Positions 6,439-15,859 of a stretch of DNA of 19,435 bases are shown here, piece after piece; positions within the stretch are counted from its first letter, which is position 1; each line of letters begins with the position of its first letter. A program made the position numbers and the translations under genes. The stretch is from positions 1 to 19,435 of the forward strand of contig JADJEH010000005.1 of NCBI GenBank assembly GCA_016702305.1, written 5' to 3'. Under the pieces are notes generated by a model that had not been told where the DNA came from, made no database searches, and saw only the letters and a program-made list of their open reading frames with translations. The stretch comes from a bacterium (GTDB lineage: Bacteria; Electryoneota; RPQS01).

Positions 6439-8178
6439 CTACTTCAGCGCGATCGAGCCCGGTTGGTCGGTGATTCCGACTTGGGTAACACGGAAATCAA
6501 ACGGGCCGCCGCCGTCCCAGATGGCCACGGCGATATAGAGATCCCCCGAGCCGGTGAAGTCGCAAGTGAAGTCTTCCGTCGAACCGGTCGCTTCGCTTTG
6601 ACATCCGAGTCCGCTGCCGCAGGGTGAGAAGGTGTACACATCATAGTCGTTGCCTTGCGCCGTAGCCACTTCGAAGCGGAAGGTTCCCGTTGTGATGCCC
6701 ACGCGGAACCAATTCGCCGCACCGCGACCGCCCTGCAGGTCACAGGAATAGATCTGGTTGAGTTGAATGGCAGAGGCCTGATCGCAGGTTGTGGCGCACT
6801 GCTGTCCGCCGCCGCCGCAACCCTGAGCGCACGTCGCGCCCTCGGTCCACACTCCGCCGACGCCGTTGCAGTCGGCTTGCGTCGCGTTGTCAGCGCACTG
6901 TGTGTTGTTGTTGTAGCAGCAACGGCCGGTAGGATCACCACCGCCGAGCGAACGCACGAAGGTCGAAACAAACGAATGCCAATTCGTGGCGCGCCATTGC
7001 AAGCTCGAATAGCTCACCGAGTCGGGCACGTATTGATTCACCTGCCACGGAATATAGACATTCAAACCACCGCGCGGTACAGGCTGCGTCGGTGAGTGGA
7101 AGTACGTGTCGGTGAAGGGCACAGCGGCGTTGATGGCGTTGCGCACGTTGTTGCAGTTCGAGACGATCAGGTTAATCGTCGAGAGCGTGGGCTGTGCCTG
7201 AATCTGATTGGTGAATTCGCGAATGTCCACATAGGTCGGATTATCAAGATTCGTCGCATGCGTGCTGTTCCACGCATTCAAGACTTCGCCCCAATGCTGG
7301 CCGCCTTCCTGCACGAGGATATTGCCGAACGTACCCAGCGCCGCGCCGAGGTTTTGCATTTCGGACATCTTGATCATCGCATAGTGCGTCGTCTTCTGCT
7401 TGAACTGCGCGCGTTGGATGACGCTTTCCACAACTTTGCGCGCATAGTTCTCGTTGGACGAGGTCTTGTTGTCTTTGAGCCAGCCCAGCCACAAATCCGC
7501 GCCGAGAATATTTTCCATCGGCATCGTGAACTGGCAGCTGGTCATGTATTCGCAGACGCTGCGCAACTCGTAAGCTACTTCAGCCATGCTCATCAGACAG
7601 GCATGCCAGGTGAGAATGTCCACGCGTCCGAGGTCGGATGTGGCAATCGCATCACGGCACTCGGGCATCGTCAATAGGCCGCCCGCACCGGCGAGATCAT
7701 CCGAGCAGCTGCCCGGCCAACCCGCGCCGTGGTCGTCAATAATCAACTGATACCTATTTGCGGGGAAATTCTGCTTGCAGTAGTTGATGAAGGCTTTCAA
7801 TGTCGCGGGGTCGGACATATCTTTCGTGCCGAGATTCAGAAGCTCTTCGGAGCTTATCGCATTCGGATTCTCGTTCGGGTGAAAGCCAATCTTGTAGTAG
7901 CGGGCATTTCCGCCGCCACCGAAGCGCGATACCATGGCGATCATGTGGATGCCATCCTGACTGCCGACCTTCTCCATGTCCTGCACATCCTGCACGATGT
8001 AGGACGTACCGTTGTTGGCCTGGTCAAGGTCGTTGTTGCCAGCGCCGTAGAGCATGATGGTCCATTCGGCCTGACCGCCGCCATCGTCGCCGCCGTCGTC
8101 GGAGCTGCAGCTTACCAGCAGCGCGGCTGCAAACGCCAGCCCCAGCAGCGCCAACCATAGAATCTTACGATGCCTCAT
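6439..8178 (-). CDS. Clostripain-family (C11) cysteine peptidase lipoprotein
   Basis: The 579-residue protein begins with a lipoprotein signal ending in LLVSC (Cys24) and an acidic Gly/Asp linker. The peptidase C11 domain starts at WTIMLYGAGNNDLD and carries the catalytic pair His150 (IIDDHGAGW) and Cys194 (WHACLMSMAEVAYELR), the usual H-G and C motifs of clostripain/gingipain relatives; such enzymes generally cut after basic residues. Around residue 420 comes a cysteine-rich module (about RCCYNNNTQCADNATQADCN to CAQGC), then a beta-rich domain of about 110 residues (from CATTCDQASAI to FDFRVTQVGI) resembling bacterial pre-peptidase C-terminal (PPC) domains. Likely anchored to the outer membrane and acting on extracellular proteins. 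The start has an AGGCAGGAAAC ribosome site. The reading frame is intact. Confidence 0.88.
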   Translation of the reverse strand: MRHRKILWLALLGLAFAAALLVSCSSDDGGDDGGGQAEWTIMLYGAGNNDLDQANNGTSYIVQDVQDMEKVGSQDGIHMIAMVSRFGGGGNARYYKIGFHPNENPNAISSEELLNLGTKDMSDPATLKAFINYCKQNFPANRYQLIIDDHGAGWPGSCSDDLAGAGGLLTMPECRDAIATSDLGRVDILTWHACLMSMAEVAYELRSVCEYMTSCQFTMPMENILGADLWLGWLKDNKTSSNENYARKVVESVIQRAQFKQKTTHYAMIKMSEMQNLGAALGTFGNILVQEGGQHWGEVLNAWNSTHATNLDNPTYVDIREFTNQIQAQPTLSTINLIVSNCNNVRNAINAAVPFTDTYFHSPTQPVPRGGLNVYIPWQVNQYVPDSVSYSSLQWRATNWHSFVSTFVRSLGGGDPTGRCCYNNNTQCADNATQADCNGVGGVWTEGATCAQGCGGGGQQCATTCDQASAIQLNQIYSCDLQGGRGAANWFRVGITTGTFRFEVATAQGNDYDVYTFSPCGSGLGCQSEATGSTEDFTCDFTGSGDLYIAVAIWDGGGPFDFRVTQVGITDQPGSIALK

Positions 8179-8238
8179 TGTTTCCTGCCTTTCCGGAATA
8201 ATATCTGTCTGCTCGGAATGTTTAGAATTTATTCAAAT

Positions 8239-8261
8239 CGTTGCAGAGTTGCAACGTTTTT
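8239..8261. terminator. Hairpin with T-run between PD40 and clostripain genes
   Basis: CGTTGCA (8239-8245) pairs with TGCAACG (8250-8256) around GAGT, followed on the plus strand by TTTTT and preceded on the minus strand by AAAAA. The T-run faces the plus strand, although the genes here are on the minus strand, so it may work as a weak terminator of the PD40 operon or as an operator upstream of the peptidase gene. Confidence 0.4.
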
Positions 8262-8343
8262 CGCTCAACAATTGAATGCGCAAATCTCGCCTCACACCAC
8301 CTCGCAAAGGCATCGGCGCAGGCATTGTTGGTGACTTGTCGAG

Positions 8344-9399
8344 CTACTCGACCCAGTCGGCGATGAAGATGTTGGTTTCGCTGGTTTTTTCGTGCTTGCC
8401 GCGGTTACTGGCCCAGACGATTTTCTTGCCGTCGTAGGACCACATGGGGAAGCCGTCAAAGGTTGGGCCGTAGGTGAGGCGTTCGAGGTTTGACCCGTCA
8501 GGCTTGATGCGGAACAGGTCGAAGTTAGGCATGCGACGGTTGCCCATACTATCGGCATAGGTTGTGGTAAACATCACCCACTCACCGGAGGGATGAACGT
8601 ACGGACAGAAGCTCGCGGAGTTGAGATTTGTAACCTGCCGTTGGTTGTTGCCGTCGGTGTCCATGATCCAGATTTCCAAGCGGACGGGCGACACAGCCTG
8701 ATTGGCCCACAGCGTTTGCCAGCGCGCGAATTCGTCGGCGGTCTTGGGATGAAAGGCGCGATAGATAATATGCTTGCCGTCGGGCGAGAAGAACGGTCCG
8801 CCGTCATAGCCGACAGTATGCGTCAGGCGCGTGACGTTGGAGCCGTCAATATTCATTTTATAGAGTTCGAGATCTCCGTCGCGGCCCGACGTAAACACAA
8901 TCTCCTTGCCGTCGGGCGAGACCGCAGCCTCGGCATCGTAGCCCTTTTCATTGGTCAGCCGCACGAGCCCCGAGCCGTCCGTTTTGCATTTATACACGTC
9001 AAACTCAAACAGACCCCACACGTAACCCAGACTGCGGTCCGGCTTCAGCGGACATTCCGCGCCGTGTTCATGCGTCGAGCAGAACACGAGTTCATCCTGG
9101 CCCGGCACGAAGAACGAACACGTTGTCGCACCCGTGCCTGTGCTGACCAGTTTTGATTCGCCCGATTCGAGATTATATGTGAAGATCTGATCGCAGTCAA
9201 AGCTGTCCCGCGTCGCCTGATAGACCAACCACTTTCCGTCGGCGGAGAAGTAGGCTTCGGCATTCTCGCCGCCGAATGTCAATTGTTTGACGTTCCGCAT
9301 GTGCGTTTCGCCTTCGTACCAGAGTGAATCGGCGGTTTGCGCGACGGCCAGCGACGCGATCATCAAGACGCATATCCCCAGCATGGTTACCTTGCTCAT
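8344..9399 (-). CDS. Exported TolB-like PD40 beta-propeller protein
   Basis: The 351-residue protein has a cleavable signal peptide (MSKVTMLGICVLMIASLAVA) and then six or so PD40 repeats, each with a core like AAVSPDGKEIVFTSGRDGDLELY or PFFSPDGKHIIYRA and a linking LTxxxGYD. These blades build a propeller as in the C-terminal half of TolB and the N-terminal half of prolyl oligopeptidase relatives. No peptidase domain follows, so the protein ends as a bare propeller, most likely a periplasmic or surface binding scaffold; the ligand is unknown. It lies 23 bases after the small membrane protein gene, with an AGGA about nine bases before the ATG, and is the last gene of the M28 - membrane protein - PD40 operon. 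Reading frame intact. Confidence 0.85.
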   Translation of the reverse strand: MSKVTMLGICVLMIASLAVAQTADSLWYEGETHMRNVKQLTFGGENAEAYFSADGKWLVYQATRDSFDCDQIFTYNLESGESKLVSTGTGATTCSFFVPGQDELVFCSTHEHGAECPLKPDRSLGYVWGLFEFDVYKCKTDGSGLVRLTNEKGYDAEAAVSPDGKEIVFTSGRDGDLELYKMNIDGSNVTRLTHTVGYDGGPFFSPDGKHIIYRAFHPKTADEFARWQTLWANQAVSPVRLEIWIMDTDGNNQRQVTNLNSASFCPYVHPSGEWVMFTTTYADSMGNRRMPNFDLFRIKPDGSNLERLTYGPTFDGFPMWSYDGKKIVWASNRGKHEKTSETNIFIADWVE

Positions 9400-9422
9400 T
9401 TCAGTATCCTATGTTCAGTTTT

Positions 9423-9818
9423 CTATTTCAGAATTCTATCCGCCAGCAAGGGCATGATTAGCATGCTGAGCACCAGCAGACTCCACAGTTCGCCCGTCCA
9501 GAAGCGATACATTCCGAACAGGTTGTCCCAGCTCAAGCCGCGCGAGCGGCCAAACGCAAACTCAAACAGCACGGTCATACCGCACCACAAGAATCCGATG
9601 CGCCACAAATCCGCGTCAGTGTACGGCGCGCGCTGCAAGCTGAGAAAGAGCACCGTCAGCGCCAACATCAAACCGAACGCGGTGAAGACACTTAGCTGGT
9701 GCGCCCACTTCCCGATAGCTGGTTCGAGCCACGGCTTCAGAACTTTTTCGCGCAGCACGGCATTGACGACCGCCGTCACCAGCAAGGCGAACCAGAACAG
9801 TATCGCGTTGGTGAGCAT
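9423..9818 (-). CDS. Conserved small inner-membrane protein
   Basis: The 131-residue protein has four predicted membrane helices: residues about 3-22, 42-60, 70-88 (LWRIGFLWCGMTVLFEFAFG) and 110-128. The pattern FWFALLVTAVVNAVLREKVL near the start, and TVLFEFAFGRSRGLSWDNL, recalls a widespread uncharacterised family of small membrane proteins found in many bacteria. No catalytic motif is visible. The ATG follows the stop of the M28 gene after a single base, so it is translated from the same message. A helper or unrelated housekeeping role cannot be decided from sequence. Confidence 0.8.
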   Translation of the reverse strand: MLTNAILFWFALLVTAVVNAVLREKVLKPWLEPAIGKWAHQLSVFTAFGLMLALTVLFLSLQRAPYTDADLWRIGFLWCGMTVLFEFAFGRSRGLSWDNLFGMYRFWTGELWSLLVLSMLIMPLLADRILK

Positions 9819-9819
9819 A

Positions 9820-11594
9820 CTAATGCTTCATCGGCGGCGTCTTCAGCACGACATTGGCCAGTTCATGCTTGCCCTCGCGCACGTATTCCACATCCACCGT
9901 GTCACCCGGCGCGTAGGTGCGCAGCGCAAAGACGAAATCGTAGATATTGTTCAAGGTCACCTTGCCCATGCGCACGAGCAGGTCGCCGCCTTTGATACCC
10001 GCGAGCGCGGCGGGACCGCCCTCTTTCGTGCCGGAGAGCAGCACACCGATGAGCGAATCCGGCTGCGCGTAATCGGGAATCGAGCCGAAATAGACGCGGA
10101 AGCTGCCGCCGCCTTGCTCCGCGGGTTCGGTCGCCTTCACGTACGTCAACGGACTCGCGGCCGCGTCTAATTCGCGCAAGACATTGACCGCCAGTTGCAC
10201 GACCTTCGCTTCACCGTCATAATTTACCAACTCGGCGTCATCCGTGGACTTATGATAGTCCGCATGCGCGCCGGTGAAGAAAAACAGCACGGGCTTTTCC
10301 GCGAGGTAGAAATTCATGTGATCCGACGGTCCGTATCCATCGCCTTTACAGGTGATGTTGAGGCCGGTTCCGACTGCGGCGCGTGTGACGAGGTCGGCAA
10401 GCTCTTCGGCTGACTTACACGAGAGAACTGTGAAATCGTTCTTTTCATTCAAGCGGCCCACCATGTCAAGATTGAGCATCAGACGGACATTTTCGAACGG
10501 CAAGGGGAAGTTCTTCACCAAATGACCGCTGCCACCCAATCCGGTTTCTTCGGCGGTGAAAGCCACAAACAGCACGGTCGCGTTGAGCGGCTGGGCCTTG
10601 AGCATGCTCGCTGTTTCCAGCATACCCGCAACACCGCTGGCGTTGTCGTCCGCGCCGTTGTGAATGACGTTGAGCTTCTCGTCGAGGCTTCCGCTTTGAC
10701 CGTAGCCCAAATGGTCGTAGTGCGCGCCGACGACCAGAATGTTATCGCCGCCGCGCAGAATACCGGCGACGTTTTTGACGTCTACTTCTTCGCGCGAGAG
10801 GTCGGTGGATAACGTGACGGAGTCTTCGACGACGTCAAGGCTGCGGGGCTGCGTGTTGGAGTCAATCGAACGCTGTAGTTTGTCGAGCTCAAACTCGGGA
10901 AATAACCTGGCCACGGCGGCGCGAGTAATGCGCAGCACGGGCATTCCGCAGTCAATATAGGCTTCATTGGTCGCGGGCGCTGCCAACTCTTCGACTTCGG
11001 AGGTGTCGGCATAGAGCGGTCCGTCCACGAGCAGCATGGCCGCCGCGCCGTGCTGTTTTGCGTTGCTGGCCTTAGTGCGCAGCGCCGAGGTGGAGCGTGG
11101 CGTTCACGCCTTCAAACTTGTTGGTCGAATCGAACTCGCCGGGCTCCTTGCGCATGCACAGCACGATGGCGCCGTTCACGTCCATGCCGGCATAGTCGTC
11201 ATATTCGAATTCGGGCGCGGTGATGCCGTAGCCGACAAAGAGCACCTTGCCCGTCACTTCGCCTTTCGCCGAGAAGCCGGTCGGCATAATGCCGGTCTTG
11301 GTGTCAATGGTCTGGTCTTTATACGTCAGGAAGTTCTTCTCGCCGAGCGTGAAGCCCCAGCCCATCTTGAACGGTTGAAAGTAGCTGCCGTCAAAGCGCG
11401 GGATCGAGGCCGATCTGCGCCATGCGCTGCGCGATATAACTGGCGGCGCTATCCAGCCCCTTAGTTCCGATACCGCGTCCTTCCAACGCGTCGGCGGCCA
11501 GGACGCCCACATCTTTACGCAACTGCGCGACATCCGGCGCGGCGAAGAGCGACAAGGGAAGACAGAGCAAACAAAGGAAAGTCAAGTGTTTCAT
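9820..11594 (-). CDS. M28 family metallo-aminopeptidase with PA insert and C-terminal PDZ domain (frameshifted)
   Basis: The start at 11594 (MKHLTFLCLLCLPLSLFA) is a signal peptide; the mature protein is about 570 residues. An N-terminal helix pair (LAADALEGRGIGTKGLDSAA) is followed by a PA-type insert (LFVGYGITAPEFEYDDYAG) and the M28 zinc-peptidase core: VVGAHYDHLGYG, NGADDNASGVAGMLE, FTAEETGLGGSGHL, LNLDMVGR and HADYHKSTDD supply the two-zinc ligands and the catalytic Glu. The C-terminal 90 residues are a PDZ domain (GPAALAGIKGGDLLVRMGKV). It should remove N-terminal residues from peptides in the periplasm or outside the cell. Two single-base frame changes are needed: near 11398 (one C too many) and near 11090 (HSALRTKASNAKQHG is restored by removing one C). 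All active-site motifs lie in the intact 405-residue part. First gene of its operon. Confidence 0.88.
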
Positions 11595-11668
11595 GAGCGG
11601 GACACCCCGGAGTGGCAAGTGTGGACGGGAAAGTTTATCTTTATCAGAATATCTACGGCGAGTTAACA

Positions 11669-12352
11669 ATGCAGAAGATTGTTCGGGAATTTCTGGGGGC
11701 TTGCGCGGACTGGGCGGCTGGCGGCGCGGTGCCGCCGCGTGCGCTGGCGGTAGCTGTGGCCGAACTCGAGCCACCGCGTATCTCGCAGCCCGCCGCTGCC
11801 CGCGACTACCTGTGGCGCATTCTCTCGTATCCCGAGCGCGGGCGCGCGTTGGCTATGATCAATGCGGTGAACCTGCTGGGCGAGCTGTTTCCATCGTGGA
11901 CGGACAACGTAAGTCGGCAGGATCACGCGCTACGTGCGGTAGAGGAGATTCATCTGGAACGCTGGTCGGAGGGCTTAACCGTGTACGCCTTTCAGCGCGT
12001 CTGCGCGTTTCACGATGCTGGCGTGGACGGCCGACTAAACGGCTGGGCCCTCACGGCGTTGGCCACTCTGCTGTGCGCGGCGGATGATGACGCGGCCTCG
12101 TATATTTCGTCGCTCTTGCTGGACTTGACTGCGCTTGAGGTGACCGAAGGTGAAGGGGCGCGTCTCACGGGCATTATCACGGAATTTCCGACGGTCTATA
12201 CGCAGCTTGCTCGCGGCGAGCATGACCACTACCGCGTGTTGCCCGGCACGGTGGTCGCGGCTTTGGCGCATTTATTGGCCGACGCCGAATTCGATCCGGA
12301 ACATCGGGCCGCCGCTATTGCCGCCGCAGACGGCTGGCTGAGGCTCGCATGA
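11669..12352 (+). CDS. Unrecognised helical cytoplasmic protein
   Basis: I do not recognise this family. The likely start at 11669 (MQKIVREFLGACADWAAGG) gives about 227 residues; the frame is open from 11612, but those codons lie in the promoter space shared with the M28 gene. The protein has no signal peptide or membrane helix, is rich in Ala, Leu, Asp and Glu, and looks all-helical, with a repeat-like helix pattern (ALTALATLLCAADDDAASYIS, then LLLDLTALEV). Its stop overlaps the start of the S4 protein gene by ATGA (12349-12352), so the two are coupled. This suggests a cytoplasmic partner of an RNA- or ribosome-related function, but that is only context. The gene is divergent from the M28 gene, with about 74 AT-richer bases between their starts. 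Confidence 0.7.
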   Translation: MQKIVREFLGACADWAAGGAVPPRALAVAVAELEPPRISQPAAARDYLWRILSYPERGRALAMINAVNLLGELFPSWTDNVSRQDHALRAVEEIHLERWSEGLTVYAFQRVCAFHDAGVDGRLNGWALTALATLLCAADDDAASYISSLLLDLTALEVTEGEGARLTGIITEFPTVYTQLARGEHDHYRVLPGTVVAALAHLLADAEFDPEHRAAAIAAADGWLRLA

Positions 12353-12849
12353 AACTCCGGGTTGATATTTGGCTGAATCGCGCGCGGCTCTACAAATCGC
12401 GCACCCAGGCCACGGAGGCGTGCAAAGAAGGCAAGATCATGGTCGGCGAGAAATTCGCCGATCCCAAAGACACCGTGGATGTCGGCGTGATCATCAAGAT
12501 TCGCATGAAGGGGCTTTACCGCACCTTTCGCATTCTTGAGGCCGAAGACATCAATTTGTCGAAAAAAGAAGCGCCGCGCATGTATGAAGAGATTACGGAT
12601 GCGGCGACCGCCGAGAAGTTTCGGCAGATTCAGGAGTCCGACCGAATCTGGCGCGATTCAGGCAAGAAGGAACAGAGCCGCCGTCCCACGAAAAGGACCG
12701 CCGGGACAGTGATAAATTTCGCGGAGCTGACCATCGAGCGCACCGCGACGGCGCGGTGCGAATCAACCGAGCACGCAAGGCGACAGCAATGTCGCCTTTT
12801 CTATTCCAACAGCAGCTTCAACGTCGCGGCTAAGATCTCGCGCGGCTGA
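12349..12849 (+). CDS. HSP15-like S4-domain RNA-binding protein (C-terminus frameshifted)
   Basis: The N-terminus, MKLRVDIWLNRARLYKSRTQ followed by ATEACKEGKIMV, is a typical S4 RNA-binding domain, and SKKEAPRMYEEIT matches the HSP15 (HslR) family, which binds stalled 50S subunits carrying nascent chains. The annotated frame runs to 12849, but the family tail RPTKKDRRDSDKFRG appears in the next frame if one A is added to the run near 12690. The natural end is therefore probably close to 12730, just before two hairpins. Length then is about 127 residues, as in HSP15. It is coupled by ATGA to the gene before it. Confidence 0.85.
   Translation: MKLRVDIWLNRARLYKSRTQATEACKEGKIMVGEKFADPKDTVDVGVIIKIRMKGLYRTFRILEAEDINLSKKEAPRMYEEITDAATAEKFRQIQESDRIWRDSGKKEQSRRPTKRTAGTVINFAELTIERTATARCESTEHARRQQCRLFYSNSSFNVAAKISRG
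12739..12760 (+). other. Strong hairpin at the end of the S4 gene
   Basis: A perfect 9-bp stem (CGCACCGCG with CGCGGTGCG) around ACGG, 16 bases before the terminator stem. It has no T-run; it may protect the 3' end of the message. Its presence argues that the coding region stops before it. Confidence 0.5.
12777..12800 (+). terminator. Intrinsic terminator of the plus-strand gene pair
   Basis: Stem AAGGCGACA (12777-12785) with TGTCGCCTT (12790-12798), loop GCAA, running into TTTT. The stop codon of the opposing glycosyltransferase gene begins at the next base, so the two transcripts converge here. Confidence 0.85.
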
Positions 12850-13831
12850 ATTTTGGCGATATGTCCGAGTTTTGCGCAGTCGAGTTCGACGCAGTGCGGC
12901 CGCATCGCGCAGGGCGCGGCCAGCAGGACGTTGCGCTCATTCTGCGGATCGTTCCAATTCTGGGGATTTCCGGGACCGAAGATTGCCAACCGTCGGTAAG
13001 CCGCACGCGACCGCAATGTGCTTCGGGCCTCGAATCGGGTCCAATGTAGAGTGCGCAATGACGATAGAGCGCCGCCAAATCGGGAACACGGGCATCAGCG
13101 AAATGCGGCACAGGGCGGGCAAGTACTTCAGAATGCGCTGCGCGAATTCCGCTTCACCCGGACCGCTCGTGAGAATCACCTCCAGATGGGAAGCGCGCAA
13201 TAGCTCGATGACCTGCGCCGTTAGATCGGCCGGGTAGCGTTTCGCGGGATTGGCGCCGCCTGCGGCGACGGCCACGAGCACGCCCGTCTGGGCATCCACA
13301 AGTTTGTTGACGCGGGCCTGCGCGGCAGCGTCGCCTTGATCGCAGAAAATTTCCAGCGCTCGCGTATGCGCGGGAATACCCAGCAGCCGCAGCATATCGA
13401 GCCGCAGGTCCACGGCATACGCGTCGCGATCATGAGGCTCTTCTTCAAAGTGATGTGTAAGCCCACGTGCGGCCTCGTCGGCGCAAACCGGCGCGGACTT
13501 TCGCGCCCGACAGAAAGACAAACTGTGCACTGCGCGGGTTCGCAAAGAAGTCAATCGCCAGATCGTAGCGTTCACGCCGCAAGGCACGCATGAGTTCAAT
13601 TGTTGCGCCAAGCCCTTCCATCGGAGCCACCCACACCTTGCGCAGCAGCGGATGTTCGCGCAGCGTTTCTTCGGCCGGATATTCCGCGAGAAAATCAATC
13701 GTCGCGGCTGGAAAGCGCTCGTGCAAGGCGCGAATCGCCGGGGTGCACAGCAGGCAGTCGCCGATGCGCCGCAACTGCACCATCAGAATGCGGTGTGGAT
13801 TCAGATTGGGTACGGAGCGGGAAATCTTCAT
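12801..13831 (-). CDS. Glycosyltransferase family 9, ADP-heptose:LPS heptosyltransferase-like (frameshifted)
   Basis: The N-terminus from 13831 has the GT9 opening RILMVQLRRIGDCLLCTPAI, then LHERFPAATIDFLAEYPAEE. The C-terminal nucleotide-sugar site is visible as YIGPDSGPKHIAVACGLPTV and AIFGPGNPQNW, using three adjacent readings; CAMRPHCVELDCAKLG is the usual cysteine-containing tail. Frame changes are needed near 13455, 13108, 13045 and 12990. With these repaired, the length is about 343 residues, normal for the family. Such enzymes add heptose, or a related sugar, to the lipid A core at the cytoplasmic face of the inner membrane. Its ATG overlaps the stop of the phosphoesterase gene (ATGA), as the last gene of the glycan operon; its own stop abuts the converging terminator. 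Confidence 0.85.
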
Positions 13832-15859
13832 CTGCGCGGAGTTAGCGTCAGTTCAAATAGTACGGCGTCGGCGGCCACGTCGTGCGCCGTGATCCGCATG
13901 TGGTCCGGTGCGGCGCGGCACCACAGATAGTGGTGGCGGTCGTCCGTGTTTTTCAGTTTCGAGCCGCCGCCGCCGGAGATGACATAGTTCACTCCGTCCC
14001 GCTCGGTGTGCAGCAGGCTGTGAATGTGACCCGAGAAGACCGCGCTGATTTGGGCGCGCGCGAAGCGTTCATGCAGCCACTCCGCGTGCGGCCGGTGCTC
14101 CATGCCGTAGTAGGCGTCGCTGCGCGGATCAAAGATCGGCTTGTGACAAAACACGAGGGTGAACGCGGCCTCAGTCGGGCGGGCCAGCGTCGTCTCCACC
14201 CAGTCAAGTTGTGCGTCGCTCAGACTGCCCCACGCGTTATTGATCAATATCAACCGCGCCGGGCCGACCGTGATGTCGCCATGGTCACTCCCGAATAGCG
14301 CGCGAAAATACTGCGCCTGCACAATGCGGCGCTCAACCAGATCATGATTCCCCGGTGTGGTGATAAACGGAAGGGGAAGATGTCCCAGCGTTTTGCGCAA
14401 GCGACGGTAGGCGAGATGCGTGGCCTGCGTGGCCAAGTCTCCCGTGGACACGACAAAACGCGGCTTACGCTCGATTAGTCTCGCCATTAACGCACGCAAC
14501 GCCGCGTAGCCGGAGCGGCGCGACGAAAAGGGAAACTCCGATCCGGCCGTGTCACCGAAGACGGCGAAGTCGACGCTGTCCGTATCCGGCAGATTGACCG
14601 CCACCGGCGCGCCACTCCACTCGGCGCGGCCAAGTTCATCGAAGCGGCGGAACATGACCGGCTCGAACGAATGCTCGGCGACCGGTTTACGCAGTGAGCG
14701 CGGCATCCGTCGGCCATAGAGCACGCGTACGGTAATCCGCACCAATGCAAAGGCCACAAAGAACCACGGGACGATATCGAGCGGAAGTACCGATCGAACA
14801 TCATCATCCACGTAGAGTTCTTCCTGCGGCCAGAAATACCACCATAAGGGCCGATGAACATGCCCGCCAGGGCATGAACCCGGAAAGAGCCAGCGCCGAT
14901 TGTCCTGATCATGCCGACTACCAAGGCCGTCGCCACCGCGACGCACGCCATCGCCCAGTTGCGATTGGTCGTCATCTGCTCCCAGTGCGCGATTCGGGCC
15001 ATCGGCGGAACAAGCAGCAAAGCCATCGCGATCAGCGCCATCCAGCGCTTCTTTCCAGCGGTTTTCGCTTTCGTGTTCAAACCACTTGAGCACAAACGCG
15101 GCAATGGCGATTGCCGCAAATGGTCCGGCGACGCCAAGCAGCGCCAACCACTCGCCGCCGACCTTTCCATGCAGGACGGCCAACAGCACCAGAGAAATCA
15201 GCACATACCGATACCACCGCGCACCGACCGCAGCAGTGCAAACAGCAAATCCGGCCCATGGCGCCATCAGCAACGCCGCTTCCCACGGCACGACGGCCAC
15301 GTCAGGCTGTTTCTCAAACAACGAAGGCAGCGCGATGAATTTCTCCGCCACAATGCCGAGCAGGGCCAGACTCAAAGTCGCCAAGATCGCCTGCATGCTC
15401 ACACGCACCCGCGCACGCAAAACGAATAGCGCTAACAGCGGCAGCATGGCGGGCGGCCATACACCAAAGACTGCGAGACGACACCTGACAGCAGCCCGAT
15501 AAGGGCCAGCGCTTCGCGCACATTGCTCTCGGTGGCGCGCGCCGCCATCCACAACGCCGCTGACGTGACAAAGAGCAGACTCGCGTGGGACATCAGCGGC
15601 GGCTCGCTGATGACAATCGCAGTCGGTATGAACGTCGCCAAAACGGCACTGGCGTAAACGCCGCGGCCCGCGCCAAGCATCCGTTCCGCCGCGTCGTACG
15701 TAAACGCCGCCGCGACGATGCCGCACAAACCGCCGAACAGAACCGCCGGCGCATCGTAAAACCCGCGCGCATTGTCGCGACGAGATAGGGCGCCCAACCC
15801 GCCCCGATAAGCACGAGAAACAACGCCGCGCCGGTCATTCGCTCACGCTGTTCGTTCAT
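13828..15859 (-). CDS. Polytopic membrane protein fused to calcineurin-like phosphoesterase (frameshifted)
   Basis: The start at 15859 (MNEQRERMTGAALFLVLIG) overlaps the stop of the glycosyltransferase before it by ATGA. The first 400 or so residues hold about nine or ten membrane helices, including SAVLATFIPTAIVISEPPLM, YVLISLVLLAVLHG and WMALIAMALLLVPP; the loop style resembles GT-C sugar transferases, but no GT-C catalytic acid pair is obvious. Frame changes near 15765, 15455, 15060 and 14850 are needed. The C-terminal 270 residues, intact, are a metallophosphoesterase: VDFAVFGDTAG, VVSTGDLA, TTPGNHDL, LVFCHKPIFD and SGHIHS are the five metal motifs. The enzyme would hydrolyse a phosphoester next to the membrane, perhaps a lipid-linked or LPS intermediate (inference from neighbours). 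An assembly join of two genes is not excluded, though no start lies between the parts. Confidence 0.75.

Noticed and set aside
14911..15502. Plus-strand frames of 138-172 codons opposite the phosphoesterase gene.
   Set aside because: They lie antisense to clear membrane helices and are rich in Arg, His, Ser and Thr, typical of GC-rich shadow frames.
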